DNA from: CBDDDW01 sp965226805
GTDB lineage: Bacteria > Chloroflexota > Dehalococcoidia > Lucifugimonadales > JAGWBF01
DNA length: 64,000 nucleotides
Reading direction: 5' to 3'
NCBI GenBank assembly: GCA_965226805.1
Contig: CBDDDW010000027.1
Location: 176,575-240,574, forward strand
Of the stretch, positions 1 through 8,219 are shown in pieces. The first letter of the stretch is position 1. Each line of letters begins with the position of its first letter. Position numbers and translations under genes: made by a program. The notes under the pieces were generated by a model. That model did no database searches, was not told the origin of the DNA, and saw only the letters and a program-made list of their open reading frames with translations.

Positions 1-828
1 GCTTCCCCAGCGGCCACCCTGGAAGAGCTCCAAGTTCCGCCTGGTCTGTTGGTCCAGGGTCATAAAAGAGCTAGTCGAGTAGGTTTTGAGCGTCTCGATT
101 TCCGCCGGCGAGTCCCGCTGGGTCTGGGATAGGTACTCGAGGATAGCCCCGGCGGCGCCGATCGCTAGGCTCAGATGGGCGCAGCCAAAGCCCTCCAGGG
201 ACAACACGTCAAAGTGGTCCAGAAGCCTTTGCCCGGCGATCTCGGGATGGAAGTAGGACGCCAGGAGGGAAGTAACCCTGTGACCGCCGGCACCCTCAGG
301 CAGTGTCTGTCCTTCCGGAAGTAGCACCTCCGCCGGGGACAGCCGGTCCAGCTCCGGTGACAGCCCGGACGCCGGCAGCTGGGTGGTGGCGAACTCTCCA
401 GTCGTTATGTCAACATAGGAGATACCGACCTCTTCGCCGTTCAGCGCCACCGCCGCCAGGTAATTGTTAGTCCCCTGATCCAGGAGGGAAGGCTCTACCA
501 AGGTACCCGGAGTAACGACCCGGACGACGTCCCGCTCTACCAGCCCTTTGGAGAGGGCAGGGTCGCTGAGCTGCTCACAGATGGCGACCTTGTAGCCCTT
601 CTTTATGAGCCTCGCCAGGTAGGATTCCAGGGAATGGGCGGGAACGCCCGCCAGGGGCACCTTTAGGTTCTTGCCCATGCTCTTGGAGGTCAGGACAATG
701 TCCAGCTCCCGAGAGGCCACACGCGCATCTTCGTCGAAGGTCTCGTAGAAATCTCCGAGGCGAAACAATACTATCGAGTCCGGGTAGCGCTGCTTGATCT
801 TGAGGTACTGGCGGCGAATAGGGGTCAT
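1..828 (-). CDS. mutS: DNA mismatch repair protein MutS, N-terminal part (cut by window start)
   Basis: This is the first 276 residues of MutS, the ATPase that recognises mismatches in newly replicated DNA; the gene runs off the left edge. The start is ATG at 828 (MTPIRRQY). The N-terminal mismatch-binding domain is clear: an RQYLKIKQRYPDSIVLFR-type opening is followed by GDFYETF, which carries the Phe-x-Glu pair that contacts the mismatch. The connector domain follows, with the typical segments GVPAHSLESYLARL, VAICEQLSDP and VVRVVTPGTL. The core, clamp and ATPase domains lie outside the window. No partner such as mutL is visible here. The identification is secure from these motifs; whether the gene is intact cannot be seen. 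Confidence 0.95.
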   Translation of the reverse strand, partial: MTPIRRQYLKIKQRYPDSIVLFRLGDFYETFDEDARVASRELDIVLTSKSMGKNLKVPLAGVPAHSLESYLARLIKKGYKVAICEQLSDPALSKGLVERDVVRVVTPGTLVEPSLLDQGTNNYLAAVALNGEEVGISYVDITTGEFATTQLPASGLSPELDRLSPAEVLLPEGQTLPEGAGGHRVTSLLASYFHPEIAGQRLLDHFDVLSLEGFGCAHLSLAIGAAGAILEYLSQTQRDSPAEIETLKTYSTSSFMTLDQQTRRNLELFQGGRWGS

Positions 829-946
829 TCGTCCCTCGAGGACCGGGAATTACAGCCATTCTACAGCAGGCCACACCACGATGGAACTGGTGGCGGAAAA
901 GGACATGGGCTCAGGGAATTAACTCTGAATGTACCTTCGAATAAAA

Positions 947-974
947 TTGACTTTCCCACAGAGATTACTATATC
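947..974 (+). promoter_or_regulatory. Candidate sigma-70 promoter upstream of the 1078 gene
   Basis: TTGACT at 947-952 is separated by 16 bases from TATATC at 969-974, about 100 bases before the ATG at 1078. The match is by eye only. Between mutS and this gene nothing else is seen. Confidence 0.4.
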
Positions 975-1077
975 GTACGCATGTTGTGGTGCAGCATCGT
1001 CCACGAGACCCTGGCGCGCCCGCTGCTCACGATCGTACCTTCAACTTTGGTGAAACTGATCATAGGGAGATAGTGAA

Positions 1078-1671
1078 ATGGATCTAGCTTTTCTCCTGGT
1101 GTTGCCCGCGGCGTTATGGATACAGTCCTGGTACCTGCTGGGATTCTACGCCAATCCAAGGACACTGGGCATGATCTCCGCCGCCGTAGCAGTAACCCTC
1201 CTAGCCATCGTGCTATTCCAGGACAAACTGGGGGAACTGACGGTTCTCAAGCCATCGGGCGCCTTATTGGATGTAGCCATTCCCTTGTCGATCTTTATCC
1301 TGGTCTGGGCGATCTACGCCGCGCTGATGGCCGGGGTATATCTCTGGGGAATGGACACCCGCAGCCTCGGATTCTACGGCCTCTTCTCCTTCGTGATTTC
1401 GGCTCTATTCGCCGTGTACTTTTTCGTGGGAGGGGAGCTGCTAGATAGCGGTGACATAAATCACGTCAGCTGGCTCCTGGGCGTCGTAGCCATCCTTTTG
1501 GCTGTAATGTCACTCCTCTTGTTCTTCTACCTCGCGTTGGTACCCAGGGGACAGGTAGAGCCGCCGTCCTCTGGGATGAGAACCGCGACGGGCTGGGTCT
1601 ATCTGATATTCTCTTCGGCTGTGGCGGTGCTTGGAGGCCTGTTGCTACTGGGCTTAAACCCGACCCTGTAA
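1078..1671 (+). CDS. Polytopic membrane protein of unknown function
   Basis: This is a 197-residue, very hydrophobic protein that I do not recognise. About six membrane segments can be seen: residues ~3-25, ~30-47, ~62-87, ~97-120, ~130-155 and ~170-193. They are joined by short loops containing few charged residues, and no catalytic motif stands out. The start is ATG at 1078, preceded by GGGAGATAGTGAA, which gives a reasonable ribosome site. The gene stands alone between mutS (divergent) and the ferredoxin reductase (convergent), with its own candidate promoter, so the context does not point to a function. It could be a small transporter subunit or a DUF-type integral membrane protein. Confidence 0.6.
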   Translation: MDLAFLLVLPAALWIQSWYLLGFYANPRTLGMISAAVAVTLLAIVLFQDKLGELTVLKPSGALLDVAIPLSIFILVWAIYAALMAGVYLWGMDTRSLGFYGLFSFVISALFAVYFFVGGELLDSGDINHVSWLLGVVAILLAVMSLLLFFYLALVPRGQVEPPSSGMRTATGWVYLIFSSAVAVLGGLLLLGLNPTL

Positions 1672-1724
1672 GCGCTGGGGATAGTCCAACGCAGGGCGAA
1701 AAACCCGTGCAGAGGCGAAAATCA

Positions 1725-1752
1725 GTAGGGGCGATGGAAACATCGCCCCTAC
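1725..1752. terminator. Hairpin between convergent genes
   Basis: GTAGGGGCGATG and CATCGCCCCTAC form a perfect 12-bp stem around a GAAA tetraloop. It lies between the convergent genes ending at 1671 and 1789, so it could terminate both. There is no U tract. The sequence also resembles a dispersed GTAGGGGCGA...TCGCCC palindrome seen again at 13816-13835, so it may be a repeat rather than a dedicated terminator. Confidence 0.5.
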
Positions 1753-1788
1753 CCGTTTCGCTACACTGAATTCGGTTCCACTCGGCGG

Positions 1789-2562
1789 TTACTGCTTCCA
1801 GTAACGCTCCTCCTTGAGCCTAAACCCCTTGGGGGCAAGCTTCTCCTTGGCATCCTCTATCATGCCCGGATGCCCACAGGCGTATACCGTCGTCCCTTCG
1901 GGCTCCAAGTCGAATTCCTCGACGTACTCCTCGACTATCGTGTTGACCCTTCCTGTAACTCCGGTCCAGCCCTCGTTCCTCTGCTCCGTGGGCCGGCTGA
2001 CGGTGGGAACATACACGATTGTCTCAGGGTGGCTCTCGGCCAGATCTTCCATCTCCTCTTTGTACGTAAACTCGTCCACGTAGCTGGCCCCCTGAAGCAC
2101 ATAGAACACGTGGCCCTCACCGCCACGGTGAATGTAGCTTCTTACCGTGCTCATGAACGGAGCGATGCCTGTCACTGTGGCTACCATCAGGTGCCGCGTA
2201 TAACGTTCGTCCATGGTAAAGATACCCTTGGCACGGGGCCTGATACTTAGGGAGTCACCGACATCGAGATTCCACATCAAGGGTGTGAGCGCGCCGTCCG
2301 GAGGAGGGACCAGCTCCACAAAGATCTCCAGGGCTTCCTCATGCGGGGCCGACACGATCGAGTAGGCCCTCTCGATACTGTCGATCCCCAGAGTGCAATA
2401 CTGCCCTGCTTTGAAGCTAAAATCGATCTCCGGCTGTAACCTGATGATCATCAGGTCCTTGGTGATATCCTTACGATCTACGACTTTCGCCTTGGGAAGA
2501 CTCGCTATTGTGTCCCTCAGACGCTGCTCACGCTCCATTAGCTTGGCATCGCCACGCTCCAC
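1789..2562 (-). CDS. Ferredoxin--NADP(+) reductase family flavoprotein
   Basis: This 257-residue protein belongs to the FNR/Fpr fold, which passes electrons between NAD(P)H and ferredoxin or another one-electron carrier through FAD. The FAD motif RAYSIVSAP lies near residue 85. A nucleotide-binding segment TGIAPFMSTVR lies near residue 130, and the late YACGHPGMIEDA motif near residue 230. The C-terminus, ...ERYWKQ, ends with the aromatic-containing tail common in Fpr proteins. The start chosen is GTG at 2562, with GGAGG six bases before it. It is the last gene of the nuoE-nuoF-nuoG-like run, 66 bases after the previous stop, so it probably exchanges electrons with that complex. A sulphite- or dihydroorotate-type reductase subunit is less likely, as no C-terminal iron-sulphur cysteine cluster is present. 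Confidence 0.85.
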   Translation of the reverse strand: MERGDAKLMEREQRLRDTIASLPKAKVVDRKDITKDLMIIRLQPEIDFSFKAGQYCTLGIDSIERAYSIVSAPHEEALEIFVELVPPPDGALTPLMWNLDVGDSLSIRPRAKGIFTMDERYTRHLMVATVTGIAPFMSTVRSYIHRGGEGHVFYVLQGASYVDEFTYKEEMEDLAESHPETIVYVPTVSRPTEQRNEGWTGVTGRVNTIVEEYVEEFDLEPEGTTVYACGHPGMIEDAKEKLAPKGFRLKEERYWKQ

Positions 2563-2628
2563 TCAATCCTCCTTTTGCTCACCGAAAATTGCGGGCGCTA
2601 TAGGGCACCCGGTACATTTGGGTAAAGT

Positions 2629-5547
2629 TCAGGACCCCGCCTTGACCACCGCCGCCGGCATCAAGACCAGTCCTGGCACATTGGACATAGGATCGGGCTC
2701 CTCACTCTCCTCCAGGTCTATGGCCAGCTGGCCAAACAACCCGGTACATGAGACCGTTCCCTTTGGGGAGCCGCCACTTATGCTCGCCTTCCCCTGGAAA
2801 TTCAAGTTAGGGGTCCTAACCTCCACAGTGTCACCCTCTTGAACCCCCAGGCTGTCAGCGTCCTCAGCATTCAGCTCTACCGGCTCTTCCCGTGAAACCT
2901 TGTTGGTCCGGCCTTTGATCACTTCCATCTCTCGTTGAGATTGAAGAAGCACACGTCCCGGCACGTATACGAAGGGGTAATCACCGCGGACTGGGGCCCC
3001 CGCGACCCCAAAATCAGGGGCGATCAGCTGGGCCTTGCCGCCGGGGATGACGTCGGAGAACCCTTCGGCGTACAGCACGGGCGTCCCGCGGTGGGATTCC
3101 GTAGGGCACGGCCACTGAAGTCCACGATACTCCTTCTCCGAGTAGAGAATTTGTGTGGGCAGGGGGTTGGCTGGATCGGGCCTTGCCACCCAGATACCCT
3201 CCCCTTCAAGCCTTCTATGGGTGACTCCACCGTATTGCGGGACAACCCTGGCTATCTCGTCCATGACATCCGCGGGACTCTGGAAATCGAACCCGCCCGC
3301 GTTCATCCGCTGAGCTACCTGGCATATAGTCCACGATTCGGGCCTGGCCTCGCTATTTTTCACCTTTATAGCCGGCTTGAGAGCCTGAATACGGCGCTCC
3401 AGATTAGTGTAGGTTCCGGCTTTCTCGGCGAAGGTCGACCGAGGCAACACGACGTGGGCCTTTTGAGCGATGGGGCTGAGGAAATGGCCCTGGACCACTA
3501 GCAGGTCTAGATTATCCAGAGAGTCGCCTTCCGCCGTCGGCTCAGACCAGTCGTCCAGCACACCGCTGGTGAGACTGCTGCCGTCCCCCACGACAAACAT
3601 GGCCTTGATCTCACCCCCGGCTACCGACTCCAATATGCCCCTCACTCCGAGACCATCCTCTATGGGAACGATGAGCCCACAGACCTCCTCGACCTCCCGT
3701 CTGGCCTGATCGTCGCGGACGTCACGGTATCCCGGCAGCAGATGAGGGACGCAGCCCATGTCCCAGGCGCCCTGCTCGTTGGTTCCCTGTCTCAGCGGGT
3801 AAAGGCCCGCTGAAGGCTTGCCAAGGTTCCCTGTCAGGATCGCCATATCCGCAAGGGCCAAGACGCAGTCCCGCTGCATTTTCAGAGGTACGTTGTCCAG
3901 GGCGTACAGGATGGCCGAACTCTCCGCCCTACCATAAAGGCGCGCCGCCTCCTCGATCCGATCCACCGATACCCCGGTTTCCAATGCTACGGACTCCATG
4001 TTAAAGACACGAAGCGTCTGCCGGAGAGTTTGTCCGACGTCCCCGCCGGGAGCAGAACGCCGCGAGCTTGTATTGGGAAGGTGGCTTGACTCAGTCGAAT
4101 GCTCCGTGGTCCACTCGGTTCGCTCGAGCCCCTCGTCCACAATCGCCTTCAGCATCCCCCCCAGCAACAGGAGTTCCGTGCCGGGCCGGGGCCTAAGCCA
4201 CACACGGGCGTAGCGGGTCAGCTCCACTTCCCTGGGATCGATGACAATGAGCTTTGCCCCGGCCTTCACAGCCTTCTTGATAGGCACCGCGGCCACGTTG
4301 TGCTCCTCAGTGATGTTGGAGCTGAAGGTGAGGATACATTCAGAACTTTCCAAATTCCAAATTGGGTTGGTTGCCGCGGCAACGCCTACCGACTCCATCA
4401 GCCCGTTGACCAGCTCAGGCCGCGTATCGGAGGTCTGGTCAACGTTGTTGGTCACCATTACGGCCCTGGCGAACTTCTGGGCTAGGTAGTGCTCTTCGTT
4501 GGTACTGTTGGGAGAGGTGAGTATAGCGAACCTGCTTCCCTTATACTTGGGCAGCCGCTCGGCAATGTAGTCCAGCGCCTCGTCCCAGGTGGCCTCCTCC
4601 AGAGTCGAACCGCGACGGATAAGAGGCCGCTTGAGTCGCTCCTTCCGGTTAACGAAGTCTAAGCCGAACTTGCCCTTGAAGCACGCTTGGCCTCGGTTGG
4701 CAGGGGAGTTGATCTCGGGTATGACACGTATCACCTTGTCGTACTGGTTCACCTCAAGATTAAGTTGGCAGCCGACGGGGCAGTGAGGGCAAATGGTCCG
4801 CTCAACCCTGCTGGCCTTTTCCCACTTGTTGTCCCTCTCCACGAGAGCCCCAACGGGGCATACGTCCAGGCACGCCCCACAAAACTCGCATCCAGACTCA
4901 AGCAGTGAGGTACCGTGGGATGTGCCCACCAGTGCCCGACCCGCCCGCTCGGTGAAGGTAATGGCGTTGTCGCCCCTGACTTCTTCACAGACTCTCACAC
5001 ATCTGCCACATACTATGCAGAGGTTGTAGTCTCGGTCGTAAAAGGGATCGCCCGTCTCTATGGGCAGGTCACGATACTTGTAGGCAAGGGGCGATTCCAG
5101 GTCCATGTTCAGGTAACGGCTGGTGTCCTTGAGCTCGCATCTCTCGTTCTTGGGACACGTCACGCATCGGTCGTTCACCGACACATGGCGAAGACACACA
5201 TCCTGGGGTCCACACAAGTCTACCCTGTGGCAGGTGAGACAACCGCTGGGGTGCTCCGAGAGGAGAAGCTCCATGATGGAGCGCCTGAGCTCATAGACCT
5301 CATGGGACTCGTTCTTTACCACCATCCCATCCTGAACGGGCAGGGTGCAGGATGCGGGGTAGCCTCTGCCGCCTTCAACCTCGACGACGCACATCCGGCA
5401 GGCGGCAAAGGGTTTCATGCCCGGGTGATAGCAGAGGTAGGGTAAGTAGATACCTGCATCTATGGCCGCCTCCAGGACCATCTTGCCTGGCTGGGTCTTG
5501 ACCTGAACGCCATCGATGGTGATGGTGATGTCTTTGGCGCTACTCAC
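2629..5547 (-). CDS. NuoG / formate dehydrogenase alpha-like iron-sulphur molybdopterin-fold protein
   Basis: This 972-residue protein has the layout of NuoG and of NAD-linked formate dehydrogenase alpha subunits. A plant-type 2Fe-2S domain comes first (Cys 39, 50, 53, 67). A His-Cys3 cluster follows (His99, Cys103, Cys106, Cys112), then two 4Fe-4S ferredoxin motifs (177-187 and 220-230). The molybdopterin domain's own 4Fe-4S site is Cys253, 256, 260 and 289, followed by Lys291. A molybdopterin-binding C-terminal domain closes the protein. The start is GTG at 5547, preceded by GGGGAGG; the longer open frame from 5661 overlaps nuoF and adds 38 unrelated residues. The Cys/Sec-His pair expected near residue 376 in a formate dehydrogenase is absent, so formate oxidation is doubtful. 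It probably works with NuoE and NuoF as an electron-transfer arm. Confidence 0.85.
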   Translation of the reverse strand: MSSAKDITITIDGVQVKTQPGKMVLEAAIDAGIYLPYLCYHPGMKPFAACRMCVVEVEGGRGYPASCTLPVQDGMVVKNESHEVYELRRSIMELLLSEHPSGCLTCHRVDLCGPQDVCLRHVSVNDRCVTCPKNERCELKDTSRYLNMDLESPLAYKYRDLPIETGDPFYDRDYNLCIVCGRCVRVCEEVRGDNAITFTERAGRALVGTSHGTSLLESGCEFCGACLDVCPVGALVERDNKWEKASRVERTICPHCPVGCQLNLEVNQYDKVIRVIPEINSPANRGQACFKGKFGLDFVNRKERLKRPLIRRGSTLEEATWDEALDYIAERLPKYKGSRFAILTSPNSTNEEHYLAQKFARAVMVTNNVDQTSDTRPELVNGLMESVGVAAATNPIWNLESSECILTFSSNITEEHNVAAVPIKKAVKAGAKLIVIDPREVELTRYARVWLRPRPGTELLLLGGMLKAIVDEGLERTEWTTEHSTESSHLPNTSSRRSAPGGDVGQTLRQTLRVFNMESVALETGVSVDRIEEAARLYGRAESSAILYALDNVPLKMQRDCVLALADMAILTGNLGKPSAGLYPLRQGTNEQGAWDMGCVPHLLPGYRDVRDDQARREVEEVCGLIVPIEDGLGVRGILESVAGGEIKAMFVVGDGSSLTSGVLDDWSEPTAEGDSLDNLDLLVVQGHFLSPIAQKAHVVLPRSTFAEKAGTYTNLERRIQALKPAIKVKNSEARPESWTICQVAQRMNAGGFDFQSPADVMDEIARVVPQYGGVTHRRLEGEGIWVARPDPANPLPTQILYSEKEYRGLQWPCPTESHRGTPVLYAEGFSDVIPGGKAQLIAPDFGVAGAPVRGDYPFVYVPGRVLLQSQREMEVIKGRTNKVSREEPVELNAEDADSLGVQEGDTVEVRTPNLNFQGKASISGGSPKGTVSCTGLFGQLAIDLEESEEPDPMSNVPGLVLMPAAVVKAGS

Positions 5548-5581
5548 CAGTTGCGACCTCCCCTTGGCCCACTCGCAAAAG

Positions 5582-7294
5582 CTACCTCCTTGTGGTCTGA
5601 GGAGAGTACTTGCTTCGAAGGCAGCTGCCCGTCGGGCACCGTTTCTCCACCATGTGGGCATCGAACTCGTCGCCGAAGTATCGCAGGGCCGAGGACACGG
5701 GGTTGAACCCCAACTGCCCGTGGCCGCACAGAGAGCCCACCTGCATGTTCTGGCCTACCTGGCGCATCAGCTCCAGGTCCGCGGGTCCGCTCTCGAAGCT
5801 GCATATGCGCTCCAGTATTTCTAGGAGGTGAGTCATGCCAATCCTGCAGGGGAAGCACTTCCCGCAGGACTCGAATTGGCAGAAAGCGATAAGGGAACGG
5901 GTCAGGTCGACGGCGCAGGTATCCTCGTCGGCGGCGATAATGCCGCCCGATCCGAGGATGGCGCCGGCCTCTGCCATGACCTCGAAATCCATGGGCATGT
6001 CGAGCTGATCAGCGCTGAGCACGCCCCCCAGCGGCCCTCCGGTCTGAAGAAGCTTCAACTTCTTGCCGTTGGGGACGCCCCCGGCCACGTCATAGATCAC
6101 CTGCTGCAGGGTCATGCCCAGGGGCACTTCCACCATGCCGGGATACTTGAGGTTACCCGAGAGGCACAGAATAGCCGTGCCTTTACTGCGGTTCGGGCCT
6201 ATGCCGGCAAACCAGTCGCCACCTTTGTCCACTATCTGGGGGGCGTAAGCCAGAGTCTTGACGTTGTTTATGTTGGACGGTTTGCCGAAGAGCCCGACCT
6301 GAGCGGGGAAGGGGGGGCGGAACCGGGGCATCGCCCGGTTACCCTCGATGGACTCCATCATGGCAGTCTCCTCGCCGGAGACGTAAGAGTCCCCCGTCAG
6401 GGATACCTCTATGTCGAAGTCGAAGCCCGAGTCGAAGATATTCGTACCCAGGATTCCCAGCTCCTGGGCCTGCCTTATGGCCTGCCAGGTCCGGTCGATG
6501 GGCCCATCGTGTCCATGCCGTATGAACACATATCCGTAGTTGGCCCCGGTGGCGTAGCCTGCCAACAGCATCCCCTCGATGAGCGTATGCGGGTCGCTTT
6601 CGAGGATTCCTTTATCGTTGAAGGCCCCGGGGTCGCCCTCCTCGCAGTTGCACAGTATGTACTTGACCGGCCCCGGCGACCTGGCCAGAAAGCTCCACTT
6701 GGTGCCCGTAGGAAACGCAGCCCCACCGCGGCCCCTGAGCCCGGACTTACTGACCTCCTCCAGAGTCTCCTCTGGACTCATCTCTGAGATGGCCTTGTAC
6801 AGGGCCGAGTAGCCCCCATTGGCTATGTACTGGTAAATGTCGTACGGGTCAATGGTGCCGGCATTACGAAGCACTATACGGTTCTGGTTCTTCATCATGG
6901 GGTGCTGGTCCAGGTCCTGAGTACCTTCCAGCCCCGGTCCGGTAAGGTAACCCATGGCCAGGTCCGCCACAGGCTCGTTGCGTACCAGGTGAGAGTACAT
7001 TATCGCGGGGACCTCACTCAGCGTCACATTGCCGTAAAACAGCCTGGAGCCATTGGGGATGGTTATGTCTACTAACGGCTCGGCGTAGCAGAGGCCGAGG
7101 CATCCCACCTCGCTTACGGTGGCCTGAATCTTGTGGTGCTCAAGCTCCGTCCGGATGGCCGTGAGCACACTGTCGGCGCCAGCCGCCTTGCCACACAGGG
7201 CGGTCCCGACTCTTATCCAGGGCACTTCTCCGCCCGTGAGCGACTGCCACCTACGTTCGGATTCCGCCTTTATCTCGTCGAAGCTTCCGGCCAT
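5582..7294 (-). CDS. nuoF: NADH dehydrogenase (diaphorase) subunit NuoF
   Basis: This 570-residue flavoprotein oxidises NAD(P)H through FMN and passes electrons to iron-sulphur clusters. A thioredoxin-like 2Fe-2S region lies at residues ~25-80 (VGCLGLCYAEPLV). The glycine-rich NADH/FMN site is GLRGRGGAAFPTGTKW (~185-200), followed by the CNCEEGDPGAF segment. An SLBB domain comes next, and the C-terminal 4Fe-4S motif is ESCGKCFPCRIG with the late Cys in LCGHGQLG. The extra N-terminal domain is typical of HydB/FdsB-like forms rather than classical complex I. The start is ATG at 7294, preceded by AAGGTGG; a longer frame to 7429 runs into a mobile repeat and is rejected. It lies 34 bases before the NuoG-like gene. 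Confidence 0.92.
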   Translation of the reverse strand: MAGSFDEIKAESERRWQSLTGGEVPWIRVGTALCGKAAGADSVLTAIRTELEHHKIQATVSEVGCLGLCYAEPLVDITIPNGSRLFYGNVTLSEVPAIMYSHLVRNEPVADLAMGYLTGPGLEGTQDLDQHPMMKNQNRIVLRNAGTIDPYDIYQYIANGGYSALYKAISEMSPEETLEEVSKSGLRGRGGAAFPTGTKWSFLARSPGPVKYILCNCEEGDPGAFNDKGILESDPHTLIEGMLLAGYATGANYGYVFIRHGHDGPIDRTWQAIRQAQELGILGTNIFDSGFDFDIEVSLTGDSYVSGEETAMMESIEGNRAMPRFRPPFPAQVGLFGKPSNINNVKTLAYAPQIVDKGGDWFAGIGPNRSKGTAILCLSGNLKYPGMVEVPLGMTLQQVIYDVAGGVPNGKKLKLLQTGGPLGGVLSADQLDMPMDFEVMAEAGAILGSGGIIAADEDTCAVDLTRSLIAFCQFESCGKCFPCRIGMTHLLEILERICSFESGPADLELMRQVGQNMQVGSLCGHGQLGFNPVSSALRYFGDEFDAHMVEKRCPTGSCLRSKYSPQTTRR

Positions 7295-7347
7295 CCCCAC
7301 CTTTTCACGTTGAACCGAATATCTTGCCCTTTTGCCTGTTCGGTACC

Positions 7348-7491
7348 AGGGCGCTGAAAAACTCTTTCGACCGTCCCCCTGGACCCTTTCCTGGCCAAGA
7401 TGGGGGAGCAATTGATATCTGAGGGACACCCTCAGACTCCCGGCAAAGAGGCTTCGCCCCTCTGCGCACCCTGTCTTCCGCAGCCTGCTAG
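7348..7491 (-). repeat. CTAG-ended MITE-like repeat, copy A (inside the nuoE-nuoF gap)
   Basis: This is one of seven copies of a ~140-170 bp element. Its typical ends are CTAGCAGGGTGCTGAAAAAC and GCAGCCTGCTAG, which form an imperfect inverted repeat. A conserved core, TCTGAGGGACACCCTCAGACT, is recognisable here with one of its usual variations. It contains no gene. It separates nuoE from nuoF, which are otherwise expected to be adjacent. Confidence 0.8.
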
Positions 7492-7507
7492 CCGTCCAGA
7501 AGGAAAC

Positions 7508-7984
7508 CTAGGATTGAGAGAGCGGAGCTACTATTCCCTTCGCTCTGTCCACGGAGAGCTTGCCCATTAGCCGATGGTCCACGCTGATCACCGGCCCCTG
7601 AGAGCAAGCTCCTAGACAGGTGTTGAAGCGCACTGTAACGTTTCCATCCGCGGTGGACCCCTCGCCTTCCATGCCCAAGGCCTCCAGCGCCGCCTTAATC
7701 ACTTCCATGGCGCCCTGCACATGGCAGGAGGACCCCCAGCACAGCTCCACCACGTGACTCCCGGGAGGGGCGAACCGAAAGTTGGTGTAGAACGATGCGA
7801 CTCCCCATACGTCGTTTACCGTGGATTGGGTGAAGCTGGCCACTTCCTCGATAGATTCCTCGGGGATATAGCCTAACTCGTCCTGGACGGCGAGGAGGGC
7901 GGAAAGGAGGGTCATCGTAGTCTGCTTCTGGGAGTTAAGTGCCGCGATCACGCGGTCCTTTAACTCTTCTGTTCCGGTGGTCAT
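7508..7984 (-). CDS. nuoE: NADH dehydrogenase subunit NuoE
   Basis: This 158-residue thioredoxin-fold protein carries one 2Fe-2S cluster and partners NuoF. The four ligands are Cys82 and Cys87 (CWGSSCHVQGA) and Cys123 and Cys127 (CLGACSQGP), with the usual helical N-terminal region containing LGYIPEESIEEVA. Its length is normal for the family. It is the first gene of the minus-strand operon nuoE-nuoF-nuoG-like-ferredoxin reductase. The complex is likely a soluble or peripheral NADH diaphorase, since none of the membrane complex I genes is present in this window. Confidence 0.92.
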   Translation of the reverse strand: MTTGTEELKDRVIAALNSQKQTTMTLLSALLAVQDELGYIPEESIEEVASFTQSTVNDVWGVASFYTNFRFAPPGSHVVELCWGSSCHVQGAMEVIKAALEALGMEGEGSTADGNVTVRFNTCLGACSQGPVISVDHRLMGKLSVDRAKGIVAPLSQS

Positions 7985-8075
7985 TCGCCGCCCCCAGATT
8001 CGGGACTATACTTCAGCTAACCGTAATGCCCCACAGCCGACAGGCTGGCCGCGGACCGCCAGGCCGCTCGTGATT

Positions 8076-8103
8076 TTTGTAACGAACCGCCACGGCAAGG
8101 CAA
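8076..8103 (-). promoter_or_regulatory. Candidate promoter for the nuoE operon
   Basis: On the minus strand TTGCCT (8103-8098) is followed after 16 bases by TACAAA (8081-8076), about 90 bases before the nuoE start. It is a modest match read by eye. The rest of 7985-8219 shows no gene. Confidence 0.3.
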
Positions 8104-8219
8104 TAGTAACACAGGGGCCTGGACCTTTCAACGATAAAAACGCCTGCCTGCTTGGGCAGGGCCGTAGCTAGGATCGTAGGACAAACGCAACGCAGTTGCG
8201 GGCTTCAGCCGGAGTCGGA

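Noticed and set aside
3276..3325. A tRNA-like string (AATCGAACCCGC ... CCGCTGAGCTAC) in the NuoG-like gene
   Set aside because: No acceptor or anticodon stems pair around it, and it lies in a well-conserved coding region.
5828..6787. A long open frame on the plus strand opposite nuoF (319 residues)
   Set aside because: It is antisense to a clearly homologous gene, has no recognisable domain, and reflects the GC-rich codon bias of the opposite strand.
7295..7429. N-terminal extension of nuoF
   Set aside because: The extra 45 residues come mostly from MITE copy A; the ATG at 7294 gives the family's normal N-terminus.
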